Source of the DNA: Dyadobacter sp. UC 10
GTDB lineage: Bacteria; Bacteroidota; Bacteroidia; Cytophagales; Spirosomataceae
NCBI RefSeq assembly: GCF_008369915.1
Contig: NZ_VSRN01000001.1
Location: 4,770,501 to 4,834,500 of the forward strand
Direction of reading: 5' to 3'
DNA: 64,000 nt
Shown: positions 1 through 9,339 of the stretch, in pieces
Position numbering within the stretch: position 1 is the first letter of the stretch
Layout of the letters: each line of letters opens with the position of its first letter
Translations under genes and position numbers: made by a program
The notes under the pieces: generated by a model
What the model was told of the DNA's origin: nothing
The model's input: the letters and a program-made list of their open reading frames with translations, nothing else
Database searches by the model: none

Positions 1-1157
1 CAGCCTTTGTTTTTCGGGCCGTCGTTTTCATCCAGGGCAATGTTCCAAAGCAATGCATTCTTCGACCAGTTGTTGGCGGTGCCGATGAAGATATTGGACA
101 TATTCCATTTCAAATTGTCGGAGAAATTGGTCGCCCAGCGCCCGCCTGATATTTCGGTGAAATACAATTCCTTATCCGGAAACTGATCGTGTACCTGGCT
201 CATCGCGGACACACTTCCGCCATAAGCATGAAATGCCGAACCCGCTACGAACTGATTTGCCTGCGGATCTTTCAGGATTGAAACCGGGTAACCCGGCCGG
301 TCCCAGTTGTGATCGTAAAGCAGGACTTTTGTTTGAATGGATCTGGATTGAAAAAGCGGGCCCAGGTGATTTTTGATAAAAACCAATTGCGCTGCCGAAT
401 CCATTCCCATGGAGGGATATGCAGCTTCATGCAGCGGTTCGTTCTGCACGGAAAGCGCGTCTATCGTAATACCTGCGCTTTTGTAAGCATCCAGATATTT
501 CACAAAATAATTGGCGTAGGCGCCATACCATTCCGGTTTCAAACTTCCGCCCGCCAGTTTTCCATTGTTTTTCATCCACGCCGGCGCCGACCAGGGCGTG
601 GCCATGATTTTGATCGAAGGCTGCAATGCGACCACCGATTTCAATACCGGAATCAGATCCGTTTGGTCTTTCGCAATGGAGAATTTGGCCAAAGAAGCGT
701 CGGTTTGTCCTGCAGGCAGATCATTGTAAGTAAAATCTTCCAGCGAAAAGTCCGACGCGCCCATTGTCACGCGGATGTAGCTCATGCCAATTCCGGCCTG
801 CGGGTCGAAAAGATCTTTCAGCAGATCCGCACGTTGGGTTGCATTCAGTTTTTGATTGATCAGATAAGCAGAAGAACCCGTCATCGCGCCGCCGAAACCT
901 TCCATTTCCTGCAATTTCGTATTGAAATCAATGTTGATCAGGTTTTCGGACGGAGAGACGGAGCCGGCTTTTACGATCGCAAGCGGGTTGTCACTTTTCA
1001 GTAATTTGCTTTGTGACCCGTTTGTAACCCACACCGCCACTTTATTGGCAGTGAGGGTATCCTGTGGTTTGGGATCTTCATTCACCGGTGCCTTTGCCGA
1101 ACAGCTGCTCAATGCAATGCCCAGGCCCGCTACCGTCGCAATCAGAACGTTTTTCAT
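1..1157 (-). CDS. GH30 family glycoside hydrolase, lipoprotein (3' end outside window)
   Basis: Read directly on the minus strand from an ATG at 1157; about 385 residues are visible and the C-terminus lies beyond base 1. A short hydrophobic leader ends in a lipobox (LSSC, Cys19), so a surface or periplasmic lipoprotein is expected. GH30 landmarks follow in order: GFGGAMTGSSA (about 88-97), YIRVTMGASDFS (127-138), MATPWSAPAWM (185-195), SVQNEP with the presumed acid/base Glu240, and FTEISGG with the presumed nucleophile Glu335. GH30 enzymes are retaining hydrolases; members act on beta-1,6-glucan, glucosylceramide or glucuronoxylan, and the specificity here cannot be fixed. It lies 80 bases after the SusD gene and is the enzyme of module C. 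Confidence 0.9.
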   Translation of the reverse strand, partial: MKNVLIATVAGLGIALSSCSAKAPVNEDPKPQDTLTANKVAVWVTNGSQSKLLKSDNPLAIVKAGSVSPSENLINIDFNTKLQEMEGFGGAMTGSSAYLINQKLNATQRADLLKDLFDPQAGIGMSYIRVTMGASDFSLEDFTYNDLPAGQTDASLAKFSIAKDQTDLIPVLKSVVALQPSIKIMATPWSAPAWMKNNGKLAGGSLKPEWYGAYANYFVKYLDAYKSAGITIDALSVQNEPLHEAAYPSMGMDSAAQLVFIKNHLGPLFQSRSIQTKVLLYDHNWDRPGYPVSILKDPQANQFVAGSAFHAYGGSVSAMSQVHDQFPDKELYFTEISGGRWATNFSDNLKWNMSNIFIGTANNWSKNALLWNIALDENDGPKNKG

Positions 1158-1237
1158 GAGTTGATGTAAAATAAAAGTCACGCCGGAAGAGACATTTTGA
1201 CAATGCCCATTCTGCGGCATGACTTGACATGGATTTC

Positions 1238-2713
1238 TTAATAACCGTTATTCTGTTTCAAATTGGCATTTTTATCTATTTCGCCCTGCGGGACCGGCCA
1301 GAACAATCTGGTGTCGGTCAGTTTATAGTTCAAGCTTTTGCCTGCACCGTCTTTGACAGCTTCCATCACCGGTACCACGCGGGCGGTGCGGGTCAGATCG
1401 TACCAGCGCTGGCCTTCGAATGCCAGTTCCAGACGACGTTCTTTTTCAATCGCCAGTCGCATCGCTGCCTGGTCAGCCGCGGTAGTCGCAGGCAGTTTGG
1501 CCCGGGTCCTGATCTGGTTTACCAAAGTTCGGGCGGTCGTCAGGTCGCCGGTTTCGTTCGCCGCCTCTGCTTTCAGCAGCAATACATCTGCCAAACGGTA
1601 CATAATGATGTTTTGCGAAGCGTCAGTATTGCGCATTTTGTAGGCAAACGGAAAGGTATTCAACGACCAGTATTTGTCTGACCATTTGCCGGTTACGTTA
1701 GCCGTGAAAATCGTCGAGGCCTTGCGCACTGCATCTTTTTCGTCGTCAAATGCTTTAATAAGATCATTGGATGGCGTGTTGAATTTTTTCCAGTCGGTAC
1801 CGTAGAACATCGAGGAGCCCCAGTTTCCACCTGTTGCCCAATCCTGAAAGTTCAGCTCAAAGATCGCTTCCGCGCTGTTTTCATGCTTTCCGTCCCACAG
1901 GTCTTCGAAGTTGGGCATTAAGGTATACCCCAATGCGATCACCTTGTCGGCATTTTCCTTCACCTTCGCCCAGTCTTTGCGGGTGGCGTACACTTTCGAA
2001 AGCAATGTATGCACTGCCCCCGGCGTGACCGTATTCTTATTCGGGCCTGTTTTCGGCACCGCAGGCGCGGCTTCTTCCAGGTCTTTGATAATCTGCGCAT
2101 ACACTTCTTCCGCGGTATTTCTCGCTGGGTACAGCTGGCCGTAAATCTCCTCAACATTGTCGGAAGTGATCGTGGGCAATTCATCTACCACCAAAGGAAC
2201 ATCGCCGTAAATACGGACCAGGTCAAAATAGGCACGCGCGCGGATAAATTTCGCCTCTCCCACCATCTGCGCCTTACGATCGGCTGATAGGGAAGCATGT
2301 GTCACTTTCGGAACATTGGCAATGACCGAGTTGGCGCTGGCGATGTGATTGTATAAATACGACCAGTCCCGCGCAGCTACGGCATTCGTGGAAAGAATGC
2401 GGAATTCATCTACCTCAAACCAGGCCGCATTATCGGCACCGGCGTAAGCGTTGTCCGACTGACCGTCGCCGAGGATAAAATAATCCATCACATAATACTC
2501 GGCAGAACCATTTTTGAAAATCGCGTAGGTACCTGCCAATGCAGCCTCGGCACTGGCCGCATCCTTGATGGCTGAACCGGCTGTTCCAGCACCGCCTTCG
2601 CCCACAACGGTCTGGGAAACAGGCTGTAAATTAAGTTGATCCTGGCAGGAGAAAAGTACCGAAGCTGCCAGTGCCCATGTTATATAATTGATCTTTTTCA
2701 TCATTTCTTCCAT
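1238..2713 (-). CDS. RagB/SusD family nutrient-uptake outer membrane lipoprotein (module C)
   Basis: A SusD-like glycan-binding lipoprotein that caps its SusC transporter at the cell surface. The signal ends in a lipobox with Cys near residue 23 (LFSCQDQ). The body has the usual helical TPR-like layout, with KFIRARAYFDLVRIYGDVPL in the middle and a C-terminal RRLELAFEGQRWYDLTRT segment typical of the family. Length 491 aa is ordinary. The ATG at 2713 overlaps the TAA of the upstream SusC gene by one base, so the pair is translationally coupled; ATGs at 2704 and 2701 are alternative starts and the latter gives a more usual MKK leader. Confidence 0.95.
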   Translation of the reverse strand: MEEMMKKINYITWALAASVLFSCQDQLNLQPVSQTVVGEGGAGTAGSAIKDAASAEAALAGTYAIFKNGSAEYYVMDYFILGDGQSDNAYAGADNAAWFEVDEFRILSTNAVAARDWSYLYNHIASANSVIANVPKVTHASLSADRKAQMVGEAKFIRARAYFDLVRIYGDVPLVVDELPTITSDNVEEIYGQLYPARNTAEEVYAQIIKDLEEAAPAVPKTGPNKNTVTPGAVHTLLSKVYATRKDWAKVKENADKVIALGYTLMPNFEDLWDGKHENSAEAIFELNFQDWATGGNWGSSMFYGTDWKKFNTPSNDLIKAFDDEKDAVRKASTIFTANVTGKWSDKYWSLNTFPFAYKMRNTDASQNIIMYRLADVLLLKAEAANETGDLTTARTLVNQIRTRAKLPATTAADQAAMRLAIEKERRLELAFEGQRWYDLTRTARVVPVMEAVKDGAGKSLNYKLTDTRLFWPVPQGEIDKNANLKQNNGY

Positions 2714-5679
2714 TAAAAAGTAACATTCAAACCAGCTACAAACGCGCGGGACACGGGATAAGTACCATAATCGATACCCAGTGTAGCACCGCTGCCTGTA
2801 AATGCATTCACCTCAGGATCAAAGCCTTTATATTTGGTTAGCGTGAAAAGGTTTTGCGCAGTCAGGTAAATCGATGCCCGGCCCAGCTTAATCTTTTCAG
2901 CTACATTTCTGCTCAGATTGTAAGAGATCGTGGCACTTTTCAGGCGCAAAAACGAGGCGTCTTCGATAAAGCGTGACGAGATCAGCGAGTTATTGACATT
3001 CCCGTCGGTTGCTCTCGGGATGTCGGTAATGTCACCCGGCTTTGTCCAGCGGCCCAGCACTTCGGTTGACTGGTTTTTGCTGTCGTACATTCCTTCTGTT
3101 TCCAGTCTGGATGCATTGAAGGCCTTATTCCCCTGCGAGCCCTGGAAAAGAAACGACAGGCCGAAGCTTTTGTAAGTCAGGCTGTTATTCATTCCGTAAG
3201 TGAATTTAGGCTGCGCTGAGCCGATGATCGTGCGGTCGGAAGGGGAGAAGCTTCCGTCCCCGTTGACGTCGCGATAAATCATGTCCCCGGTCTCCGGGTT
3301 CACACCGTCCGCGATGTAGCCGTAGAATGTGCCGAGCGAAACACCTTCCTGCAAAATAATGATCTGGTCGCTGCGACCTTCCACGTCGGCATAGCGATAG
3401 ATTTCGCTCAGCTGCAACTCGGTGATTTTATTGCGGTTAAATGCAATATTGAAGTCCGTATTCCACTGGAAATCGCTTTTGTCAAAATTCACGCTCGACA
3501 GTACAAATTCCAGACCCTTGTTTTCCAGTTTGCCTGAATTTCTCGGCATATAATTATAGCCGCTGGTATTCGGCAGCGGTACATTCAGGAGCAGGTCGTT
3601 GGTTTTTTTCAGATACGCATCCGCAGTCAATGTCAACCTGCCCTGCAGCATGCTCAAATCAATCCCGATGTTGGTTTGCGTGGTTGTTTCCCAGCGCAAA
3701 TCCGGGTTTGGCGCATAAACAGGCGGCGTCACGGCAGGGCCTGATGGCGGCGTTGTCGGCTCGCGGCGGGTATAGCTGTTAAGTCCGTAAGAAGCATAGT
3801 TCGCCAGACCTTCCTGGTTACCGTTCTGTCCCCAGCCCCCGCGCAATTTCAGGTCGCTGATAAATTTGACGTCCTGCATAAAAGGCTCGGCAGAGATACG
3901 CCAGCCGGCGGATACCGACGGGAAAAAGCCCCATTGATTTCCTTTCGCCAGTTTCGAGGAACCGTCCGCACGGAAGTTGGCGGTAATCAGGTATTTGCTG
4001 TCAAAATTGTACATCAACCGTCCCAGATACGAGTTCAGAAACCACTCCGATTGCTCGGTGTATGCATTGGTAATCTCATTGGCTGCATTGATCGTTTTCA
4101 CGACGCCATCGGCGGGAAAGTCGCGACCGGCGATATAGGCATTGTTCCAGTTGTTGCTCTGGATCGTGGTACCCGCCAGTGCCGAAAATTCGTGCTTATC
4201 GACCTTTTTCTCGTAGTTCACCGTGTTTTCCCACAGGTAAGTAAGTGATTTGGAGCGGGTTGCGTTGCCCAGGCCGTGCGTACTGCCATTCGCGCCCCAG
4301 CCTTCCGTAGTGCGGTAAGGATCGAGGTAGTAATCGTTGGAATGGTTCATGTAATCGATCCCGAAATTGGAACGGTATACCAGCCCTTTTGCCAGCGTAA
4401 AATCACCTGATACATTACCGAAAATACGATTGTCCCTTTGTGACTGATCCGGCCCGAACATCGCCGCCAGCGGATTGTCCCAGCCTGCTTTCAACGGGTT
4501 TGTCGAGAAAATGGTGCCCCGGATTGAATCTTGCGAGTATATCCCCATCGTCGGCGGCGCGCCCAATGCGCCGAGTACCACCGCATTACGTCCCGCATTG
4601 TTGTTATCCTTCACGTCGCGGATCTTCGCATTGGAATAGCTGATGTTGGTGGTGAGTTTGAACCAGCTTTTGATCTGGTTATCAAGGTTCATGCGGAATG
4701 AATACCGGCGGTAGGCGGCGGGCTTGATAATACCTTTGTCCTGCGTAATTGCACCGGAGACGAAATATCTGTTCTTATCATTTCCGCCTGAAAATGAGAG
4801 CTGGTAGTTCTGATTGGAGCCGGTGGTGAAAACTTCCTTGTTCCAGTCGGTCGTTTCCCTGCCTACGGTCACATTGTGGCCCATTTCGTTCATCAGATCC
4901 GCATATTGCTGCGGGTTCAGTACGTTGATTTTTTTAGCGATATTGGAAATACCATAGTAGGCCGAGAAGTTGATCTGTGACTGGTTGGCCTTCCCTCTTT
5001 TGGTCGTTACTATTACAACCCCGTTGGAAGCCCTCGCGCCATAAATTGCTGCGGATGAGGCGTCTTTCAATACCTGTATGCTTTCAATATCGTTCACATT
5101 CAGGTCGCGCGTGTCCATCGTAGGCACACCGTCGATCACGTAAAGCGGCTCGTTACCAGCTTGCACGGAAGTCGCTCCGCGTACACGAATGGATAATGCG
5201 CTGCCGGGCTTGCCCGAAGGCTGCGTAACCTGCACACCCGCCGCTTTTCCCTGCAATGCCTGCGCAGCCTGCAAAATAGGACGTTCTTCGATGTCTTTGG
5301 TATCCACGGATGCGATCGAAGTGGTTACGTCGCCGCGCTTCTGGGTACCGTAACCGATCACGACGATTTCATTCAAAGTTTTCTGATCGCCGCCGAGTAT
5401 CACATCTATTTGCGTCTGATTGCCTACCGCGACTTCCTTGGTTTCGTAACCAATAAACGAAACTACCAGTACCGCGTCGCCGCCGGGCACCGGAATAGAG
5501 TAGTTTCCGTCGACGTCGGTAACGGTCCCGGTTTGCGTTCCCTTCACCAGGACACTGGCTCCCGGTAGCGACTGATTTTGCTGATCCCTGATCACGCCTT
5601 TCACGACGATCTCCTGCGCGGTTGCAAGTGTTATCGAAGTTAAAACGATGGCTATGAACAACGTAATTCTCTTTCCCAT
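2713..5679 (-). CDS. SusC/RagA family TonB-dependent outer membrane transporter without STN domain (module C)
   Basis: TonB-dependent glycan importer. A signal peptide ends at about residue 22 (ATAQ). It is followed directly by the carboxypeptidase-like regulatory beta-sandwich (GVIRDQQNQSLPGASVLVKG), a TonB-box-like stretch with EIVVIGYGTQKRGD, the plug domain with YVIDGVP and the SusC signature AAIYGARASNGVVIVTT, and a long beta-barrel ending in LNVTF. At 988 aa it is shorter than the two other SusC proteins in the window because it has no N-terminal STN domain. It is therefore unlikely to signal through a FecR/sigma pair. The next gene upstream encodes a membrane sensor with a zinc-ribbon domain, the best candidate regulator. 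Confidence 0.96.
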   Translation of the reverse strand: MGKRITLFIAIVLTSITLATAQEIVVKGVIRDQQNQSLPGASVLVKGTQTGTVTDVDGNYSIPVPGGDAVLVVSFIGYETKEVAVGNQTQIDVILGGDQKTLNEIVVIGYGTQKRGDVTTSIASVDTKDIEERPILQAAQALQGKAAGVQVTQPSGKPGSALSIRVRGATSVQAGNEPLYVIDGVPTMDTRDLNVNDIESIQVLKDASSAAIYGARASNGVVIVTTKRGKANQSQINFSAYYGISNIAKKINVLNPQQYADLMNEMGHNVTVGRETTDWNKEVFTTGSNQNYQLSFSGGNDKNRYFVSGAITQDKGIIKPAAYRRYSFRMNLDNQIKSWFKLTTNISYSNAKIRDVKDNNNAGRNAVVLGALGAPPTMGIYSQDSIRGTIFSTNPLKAGWDNPLAAMFGPDQSQRDNRIFGNVSGDFTLAKGLVYRSNFGIDYMNHSNDYYLDPYRTTEGWGANGSTHGLGNATRSKSLTYLWENTVNYEKKVDKHEFSALAGTTIQSNNWNNAYIAGRDFPADGVVKTINAANEITNAYTEQSEWFLNSYLGRLMYNFDSKYLITANFRADGSSKLAKGNQWGFFPSVSAGWRISAEPFMQDVKFISDLKLRGGWGQNGNQEGLANYASYGLNSYTRREPTTPPSGPAVTPPVYAPNPDLRWETTTQTNIGIDLSMLQGRLTLTADAYLKKTNDLLLNVPLPNTSGYNYMPRNSGKLENKGLEFVLSSVNFDKSDFQWNTDFNIAFNRNKITELQLSEIYRYADVEGRSDQIIILQEGVSLGTFYGYIADGVNPETGDMIYRDVNGDGSFSPSDRTIIGSAQPKFTYGMNNSLTYKSFGLSFLFQGSQGNKAFNASRLETEGMYDSKNQSTEVLGRWTKPGDITDIPRATDGNVNNSLISSRFIEDASFLRLKSATISYNLSRNVAEKIKLGRASIYLTAQNLFTLTKYKGFDPEVNAFTGSGATLGIDYGTYPVSRAFVAGLNVTF

Positions 5680-5738
5680 AGATTGTTAATGAATTTTATG
5701 GTAACTAATCGGATAATTTATTGGACAATTCTATGCAG

Positions 5739-5767
5739 CAAATGTAGCTATGTTTTCAGAAAGTCAA
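5739..5767 (-). promoter_or_regulatory. Bacteroidota-type promoter for the module C susC-susD genes
   Basis: On the minus strand the -7 element TACATTTG (5746 to 5739) matches TANNTTTG exactly. It is preceded by TTG (5767 to 5765) with an 18-base spacer. A transcript would start about 55 bases before the SusC ATG. This is the clearest match to the Bacteroidota consensus seen in the left part of the window. An AT-rich palindrome, ATATTATAATAT, lies just upstream of it. Confidence 0.7.
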
Positions 5768-5816
5768 TAGCATTAAAATATTATAATATCCTGAAAAATA
5801 GATAGTTATATTAAAA

Positions 5817-5920
5817 TTGATACGGTTTGGTACCGCGCATTATCACTGCTGATATACCTGATTTACAGCTAGTATCAAGCCATTTCAAAATCACAGACAG
5901 ACAAGTGCTGATACGCCTGC
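5817..5920. repeat. Cluster of repeated TGATA-type motifs upstream of module C susC
   Basis: The 278-base gap between the SusC start and the sensor gene has no open frame of note. Its distal part carries related short motifs: GCTGATATACCTG at 5848-5860, TGCTGATACGCCTG at 5906-5919 (a direct repeat about 60 bases apart), TGATACGG near 5819, and the inverse form TATCAAGC near 5873-5880. The arrangement upstream of a good promoter suggests regulator binding sites. No regulator is known to bind them; this is pattern only. Confidence 0.35.
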
Positions 5921-5957
5921 CGACCGTAGACTATTAGTGAAAAAAAAGTGAAAAACG

Positions 5958-7904
5958 TCAGACGGGTTCGAGGGAGTGGTCCAGTACCAGCAGGCTCCAG
6001 CCTTCCCCGGTCCTCGAAGCAGCAATCTCTTTGCGGCGGTCCTGCATTACTTTTTTGATCCTGCTCGCATAAGCCCAGCAGGTGCCTTGCCGGATGGAGA
6101 GGATTTCCGACAGCTTGTGGGAAGAAATTTTGCCTTTGGTCGTATACAGCAAAAAGACCATGTAGAAGGCCTTGTTGATCGGAATGCGGGTATTCTGGAA
6201 AATCGTATGCGAGATCACCGATTCGTCATAATCACATTTCGCGCAGCGGCGACTGTGAGGCGAATGTCCGTGGAAATAATGGTCATGTCCACATTTGCGG
6301 CATTCATAGTGATCGTTGTTTGCGCCGGCATTCCATTTCATAAGGGCGAGGAATTTGAAACAGCTTTCATTATCCGGGTAAATCTTGCTGAATTCCTCAA
6401 AATCAACTTCCGCAGACATGACCCTTGCCTGCGTGACTTTCACAACGCTGGTATGCAGCACCTCGTTATCTTTTTCGAGCAGCTGGTTCATTTGCAGGAT
6501 CTCTTCTTTCTGTTGCTGCAAAAGTGCATTCACGTCCGTCAGCTCCTGAATCTGCGCCTGGATGATGGCTGATTTTTCCAACACTTCCTTGGTCCGTTCC
6601 TTGACTTCCGCTTCCAGTCTTACATTCAGCGAGTCTTTCAGTTTTTCGTTCAGGCGCATTTGATGAATGATCTGCTTTTGCGCCTTATCCTTTTTGGTTT
6701 TCAAAATCCGGACCTTGTCCCCGATCGCGAAAGAGAGGAAGATCATTTCGAGTACGAAGCAGATACTCAGGCTATAATAGGTGATTACCCCGAAATTCAA
6801 ACCTTCGACGTGAAGCATCAGTAACAGCTTGTGCAAGAATCCGATGGAAAGAAATGTGTACCCCAGAACGAAAAATCTGGCCGGGCGATACCCTTTTCTG
6901 TAAATGTAAATCCCCGTGTAAAAAGCCACCAGCAGCGGCACGAGCTCCACAAATTTGTAACTGAACCAGTCGGTATTGAAGAAAAGACAGACTACAAAAA
7001 AGACAGTCCGCAGCGCCATAATCCAGACGATAATGCGGTCAAGGACAGGTGCTTTTCTTCGCGTATAAAGGAGCGTACGTGTGAATTGTAATGCAAAAAT
7101 GCTGACCCCGTAAAGCGCGACTCCGTAGGCATACTGGTTCCATTCGGGCGCTTCCGGCCACAGATATTGGTAAGCCACGCCATCGATACACATTTCAAAA
7201 AGCCCGACGCAGAGGTTATACAATACATAATACAGGTACTGCACCTGACGTATTGCCAGGTACATCATCAGGTTATAGAAGCTGAATACCAGCACCATAC
7301 CATAGAATATGCCGAAAATAAAATACTCGTCGAGCGCGTATTTTATAAACCGGCTCACAGAACGCAGCACAATAATCGCGTCGGCGGTCTGGTGTGATTT
7401 TACGCGGAAATAATAGGTGCCGACAAATGCAGCATCGTTGGGAATGTTCAGTTCGAAGTTTTTGTGCGAGTATTCCCGGTTCCTGAATGGTAACTGATCG
7501 CCCATTTGCCGCATTTCGTAGCCACCTTTTCCATCAGGTAAGTACGCAGTGATATCGTCGATGGTCTGATCGAAAAATTCCAGTATCCAGTTTTTATCGC
7601 TGCCCGGATTGTGTTGGATTTTGATCCTGAACCAGTAAGCCGATTTCAGATTATAGTTCTGCGGCGTATTCGCCGGATTATTCCGAAAACGGGCATTCAT
7701 TTCGGGCGACAGAATGTCTGCAAGCGTGAAGTTGCCGGCGGTGTCTTCGAGATATTGAATTTCGTCACCAGTGAAAATGTGCTGGTCCTGCGAATCCTGG
7801 ATTGTTTTTGTGCATTGCGCGAATGCTGAACCTAATGTGTTGAGGATCAGTAGTGCAGTTGCCAGGGTGATTTTCAGAGAAAGAGGAAATATAGTGCGAT
7901 TCAT
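5958..7904 (-). CDS. 7TM-DISM membrane sensor fused to IS1595-type transposase zinc-ribbon DNA-binding domain
   Basis: Signal peptide to about residue 30, then a periplasmic 7TMR-DISMED2-type beta-sandwich (about 40-180; WFRIKI, WILEF motifs). Next comes a seven-helix 7TM-DISM membrane region (about 190-395) and a coiled coil (about 400-485). In related proteins a kinase, cyclase or GGDEF domain usually follows. Here the C-terminus (about 503-625) matches the N-terminal part of IS1595/ISSpo-type transposases: YPDNESCFKFL, a four-Cys zinc ribbon (Cys535, 538, 554, 557), then a helical segment with IFQNTRIPINKAFYMVFL and SIRQGTCWAYASRIKK. The DDE nuclease domain is absent, so it should bind DNA or protein rather than transpose. 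It sits directly upstream of the STN-less susC and may regulate it. Confidence 0.85.
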   Translation of the reverse strand: MNRTIFPLSLKITLATALLILNTLGSAFAQCTKTIQDSQDQHIFTGDEIQYLEDTAGNFTLADILSPEMNARFRNNPANTPQNYNLKSAYWFRIKIQHNPGSDKNWILEFFDQTIDDITAYLPDGKGGYEMRQMGDQLPFRNREYSHKNFELNIPNDAAFVGTYYFRVKSHQTADAIIVLRSVSRFIKYALDEYFIFGIFYGMVLVFSFYNLMMYLAIRQVQYLYYVLYNLCVGLFEMCIDGVAYQYLWPEAPEWNQYAYGVALYGVSIFALQFTRTLLYTRRKAPVLDRIIVWIMALRTVFFVVCLFFNTDWFSYKFVELVPLLVAFYTGIYIYRKGYRPARFFVLGYTFLSIGFLHKLLLMLHVEGLNFGVITYYSLSICFVLEMIFLSFAIGDKVRILKTKKDKAQKQIIHQMRLNEKLKDSLNVRLEAEVKERTKEVLEKSAIIQAQIQELTDVNALLQQQKEEILQMNQLLEKDNEVLHTSVVKVTQARVMSAEVDFEEFSKIYPDNESCFKFLALMKWNAGANNDHYECRKCGHDHYFHGHSPHSRRCAKCDYDESVISHTIFQNTRIPINKAFYMVFLLYTTKGKISSHKLSEILSIRQGTCWAYASRIKKVMQDRRKEIAASRTGEGWSLLVLDHSLEPV

Positions 7905-8025
7905 GATTCTGTGAAGTTACGTCTGCTTTACCCGTGCAGAAGACCCTGACATTTTGCGTTAACAAACCAATATCAGAATAACTGATTTCAGATAAAAACT
8001 GTTTCCTCTAACGCTGGTGCCAACC

Positions 8026-9321
8026 TCATTTCAACGCCTTTCCCAAAATTTCCATCGTCGCTTTCTGACGGGCCTCGACAACCTTTTTTGCGTTCGATGC
8101 TTTCTGCCTGGCCTGGGCCGGGTTTTGTGCCATCGCAAGTACTGTCGGCACAATGCGGGCGACTTCCTCGGATTTATCCATGTCAAAAAGCCAGTCGTTG
8201 AGACCAATGTCGCGCCACATAAAACCCTTGGTGGTTTGCTCGGTAAAGCGGCAAACGATCGCGGGAATACCGTGACCAATGCACATGATCGGTGAATGCA
8301 TTTCGAGCCCGAACAACCCGGCGGATTTCAGGTAAGTGCTGAGGGCTTCGTCGGTGAGCCAGTAGCGGTCGCGCCACACCACGCGGCTGCGGTATTGCCC
8401 GGGTAATTTATCAAGAATAGCTTCCTTCCCCAGTTTTACGTGCGTTTCGTCTTCCGGACAGATCAGTATTTTCAGGTCCGTTTTATCCAGTACTGCGATG
8501 ATCGCCTGCCGCAGCGGCGCATTATCGTGTTCCTGCATTTCCTTGTTTTTGCCGTCTTTAAATGCGTCGAAAGGCGTGTTTCTCGATTTGACTTCCCAAT
8601 AGGGCGTATACCTTTGGCGCGGGATCACGCACAGGAATTTGCCGGCTTCCAGCCTGTTTTGTTTCAAAAATTCATCGGCCAGTTTATCATTGCGAAGGTC
8701 TACCGCAAAGGCCCCATCGGGGCCAAACTCCATAACCGGACATTTCACGCCGTTTGCTTTCGCATAATCCAGCGAAGGCGAATCCCTGAAAAACGTAAAC
8801 GCAGCATTGCTCAGCAGTTCGGTGTCCGTTTTGAGCGACGCAACCTGCGCCTCGGTCGGTGCACCGTAGAAACCAGGAAAAGTGATGCCGTATATACCAT
8901 ATGGTTTGCCGGTTTCCTCCCGCCATTTTTTCACATCGGCGCGCGCCACCAGGAACGGCCCTGATCCGTGCAGCAGAAAATCGCCTTCCGCAAATGCCTG
9001 TTTGATCAACTCCGGCGTATTCACGATCCTGACTTTCGGAAAACGCTGTTCGAGGATTTCTTTTACGCCATTCCCAATGCTGCTCGGCCACAGCCTTATT
9101 TCCACGTCGGGAAGGTGTTTTTCCAGAATGGTGAGTACGCCAGGTGTGTGGCCGATGTCGCCAATATTGACAGTCTGCCAGGAAGAGCGAAGGATCACTA
9201 CTTTTTTCCTGGCCGGCTGGGCCGAAAGGTTCTGACTGATCAGTGCAGCGATTGCGAGTGAGGAAGTGCGCAGGAAATTCCGGCGGTTGGTTTGTATCAT
9301 CATTATAAATTTTTTTGACAA
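8026..9321 (-). CDS. Tat-signal polysaccharide pyruvyl transferase-fold protein, copy 2
   Basis: The N-terminus has a twin-arginine motif, NRRNFLRTS, followed by a hydrophobic stretch ending in LSAQ, so export in a folded state is predicted. The body resembles the polysaccharide pyruvyl transferase family (PF04230), with SWQTVNIGDIGHTPG near the start, GDFLLHGSG, GIYGITFPG, and a C-terminal GLEMHSPIMCIGHGIPAIV segment. PF04230 enzymes normally move pyruvate from PEP to sugars in the cytoplasm, so an exported pair inside a lyase operon is unexpected. It is a close paralog of the gene just upstream (18-base gap). Later ATGs at 9303 and 9300 also precede the twin arginines. The actual reaction is unknown. 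Confidence 0.85.
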   Translation of the reverse strand: MSKKFIMMIQTNRRNFLRTSSLAIAALISQNLSAQPARKKVVILRSSWQTVNIGDIGHTPGVLTILEKHLPDVEIRLWPSSIGNGVKEILEQRFPKVRIVNTPELIKQAFAEGDFLLHGSGPFLVARADVKKWREETGKPYGIYGITFPGFYGAPTEAQVASLKTDTELLSNAAFTFFRDSPSLDYAKANGVKCPVMEFGPDGAFAVDLRNDKLADEFLKQNRLEAGKFLCVIPRQRYTPYWEVKSRNTPFDAFKDGKNKEMQEHDNAPLRQAIIAVLDKTDLKILICPEDETHVKLGKEAILDKLPGQYRSRVVWRDRYWLTDEALSTYLKSAGLFGLEMHSPIMCIGHGIPAIVCRFTEQTTKGFMWRDIGLNDWLFDMDKSEEVARIVPTVLAMAQNPAQARQKASNAKKVVEARQKATMEILGKALK

Positions 9322-9339
9322 ATAATTTTATCCATAGTT

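Noticed and set aside
309..1164. Plus-strand open frames across the left edge
   Set aside because: They are antisense shadows of the GH30 gene, whose motifs are unambiguous on the minus strand.
5958..6500. An IS1595 insertion sequence
   Set aside because: Only the zinc ribbon and adjoining helices are present, in frame with the sensor. There is no DDE nuclease domain and no terminal repeats were seen.
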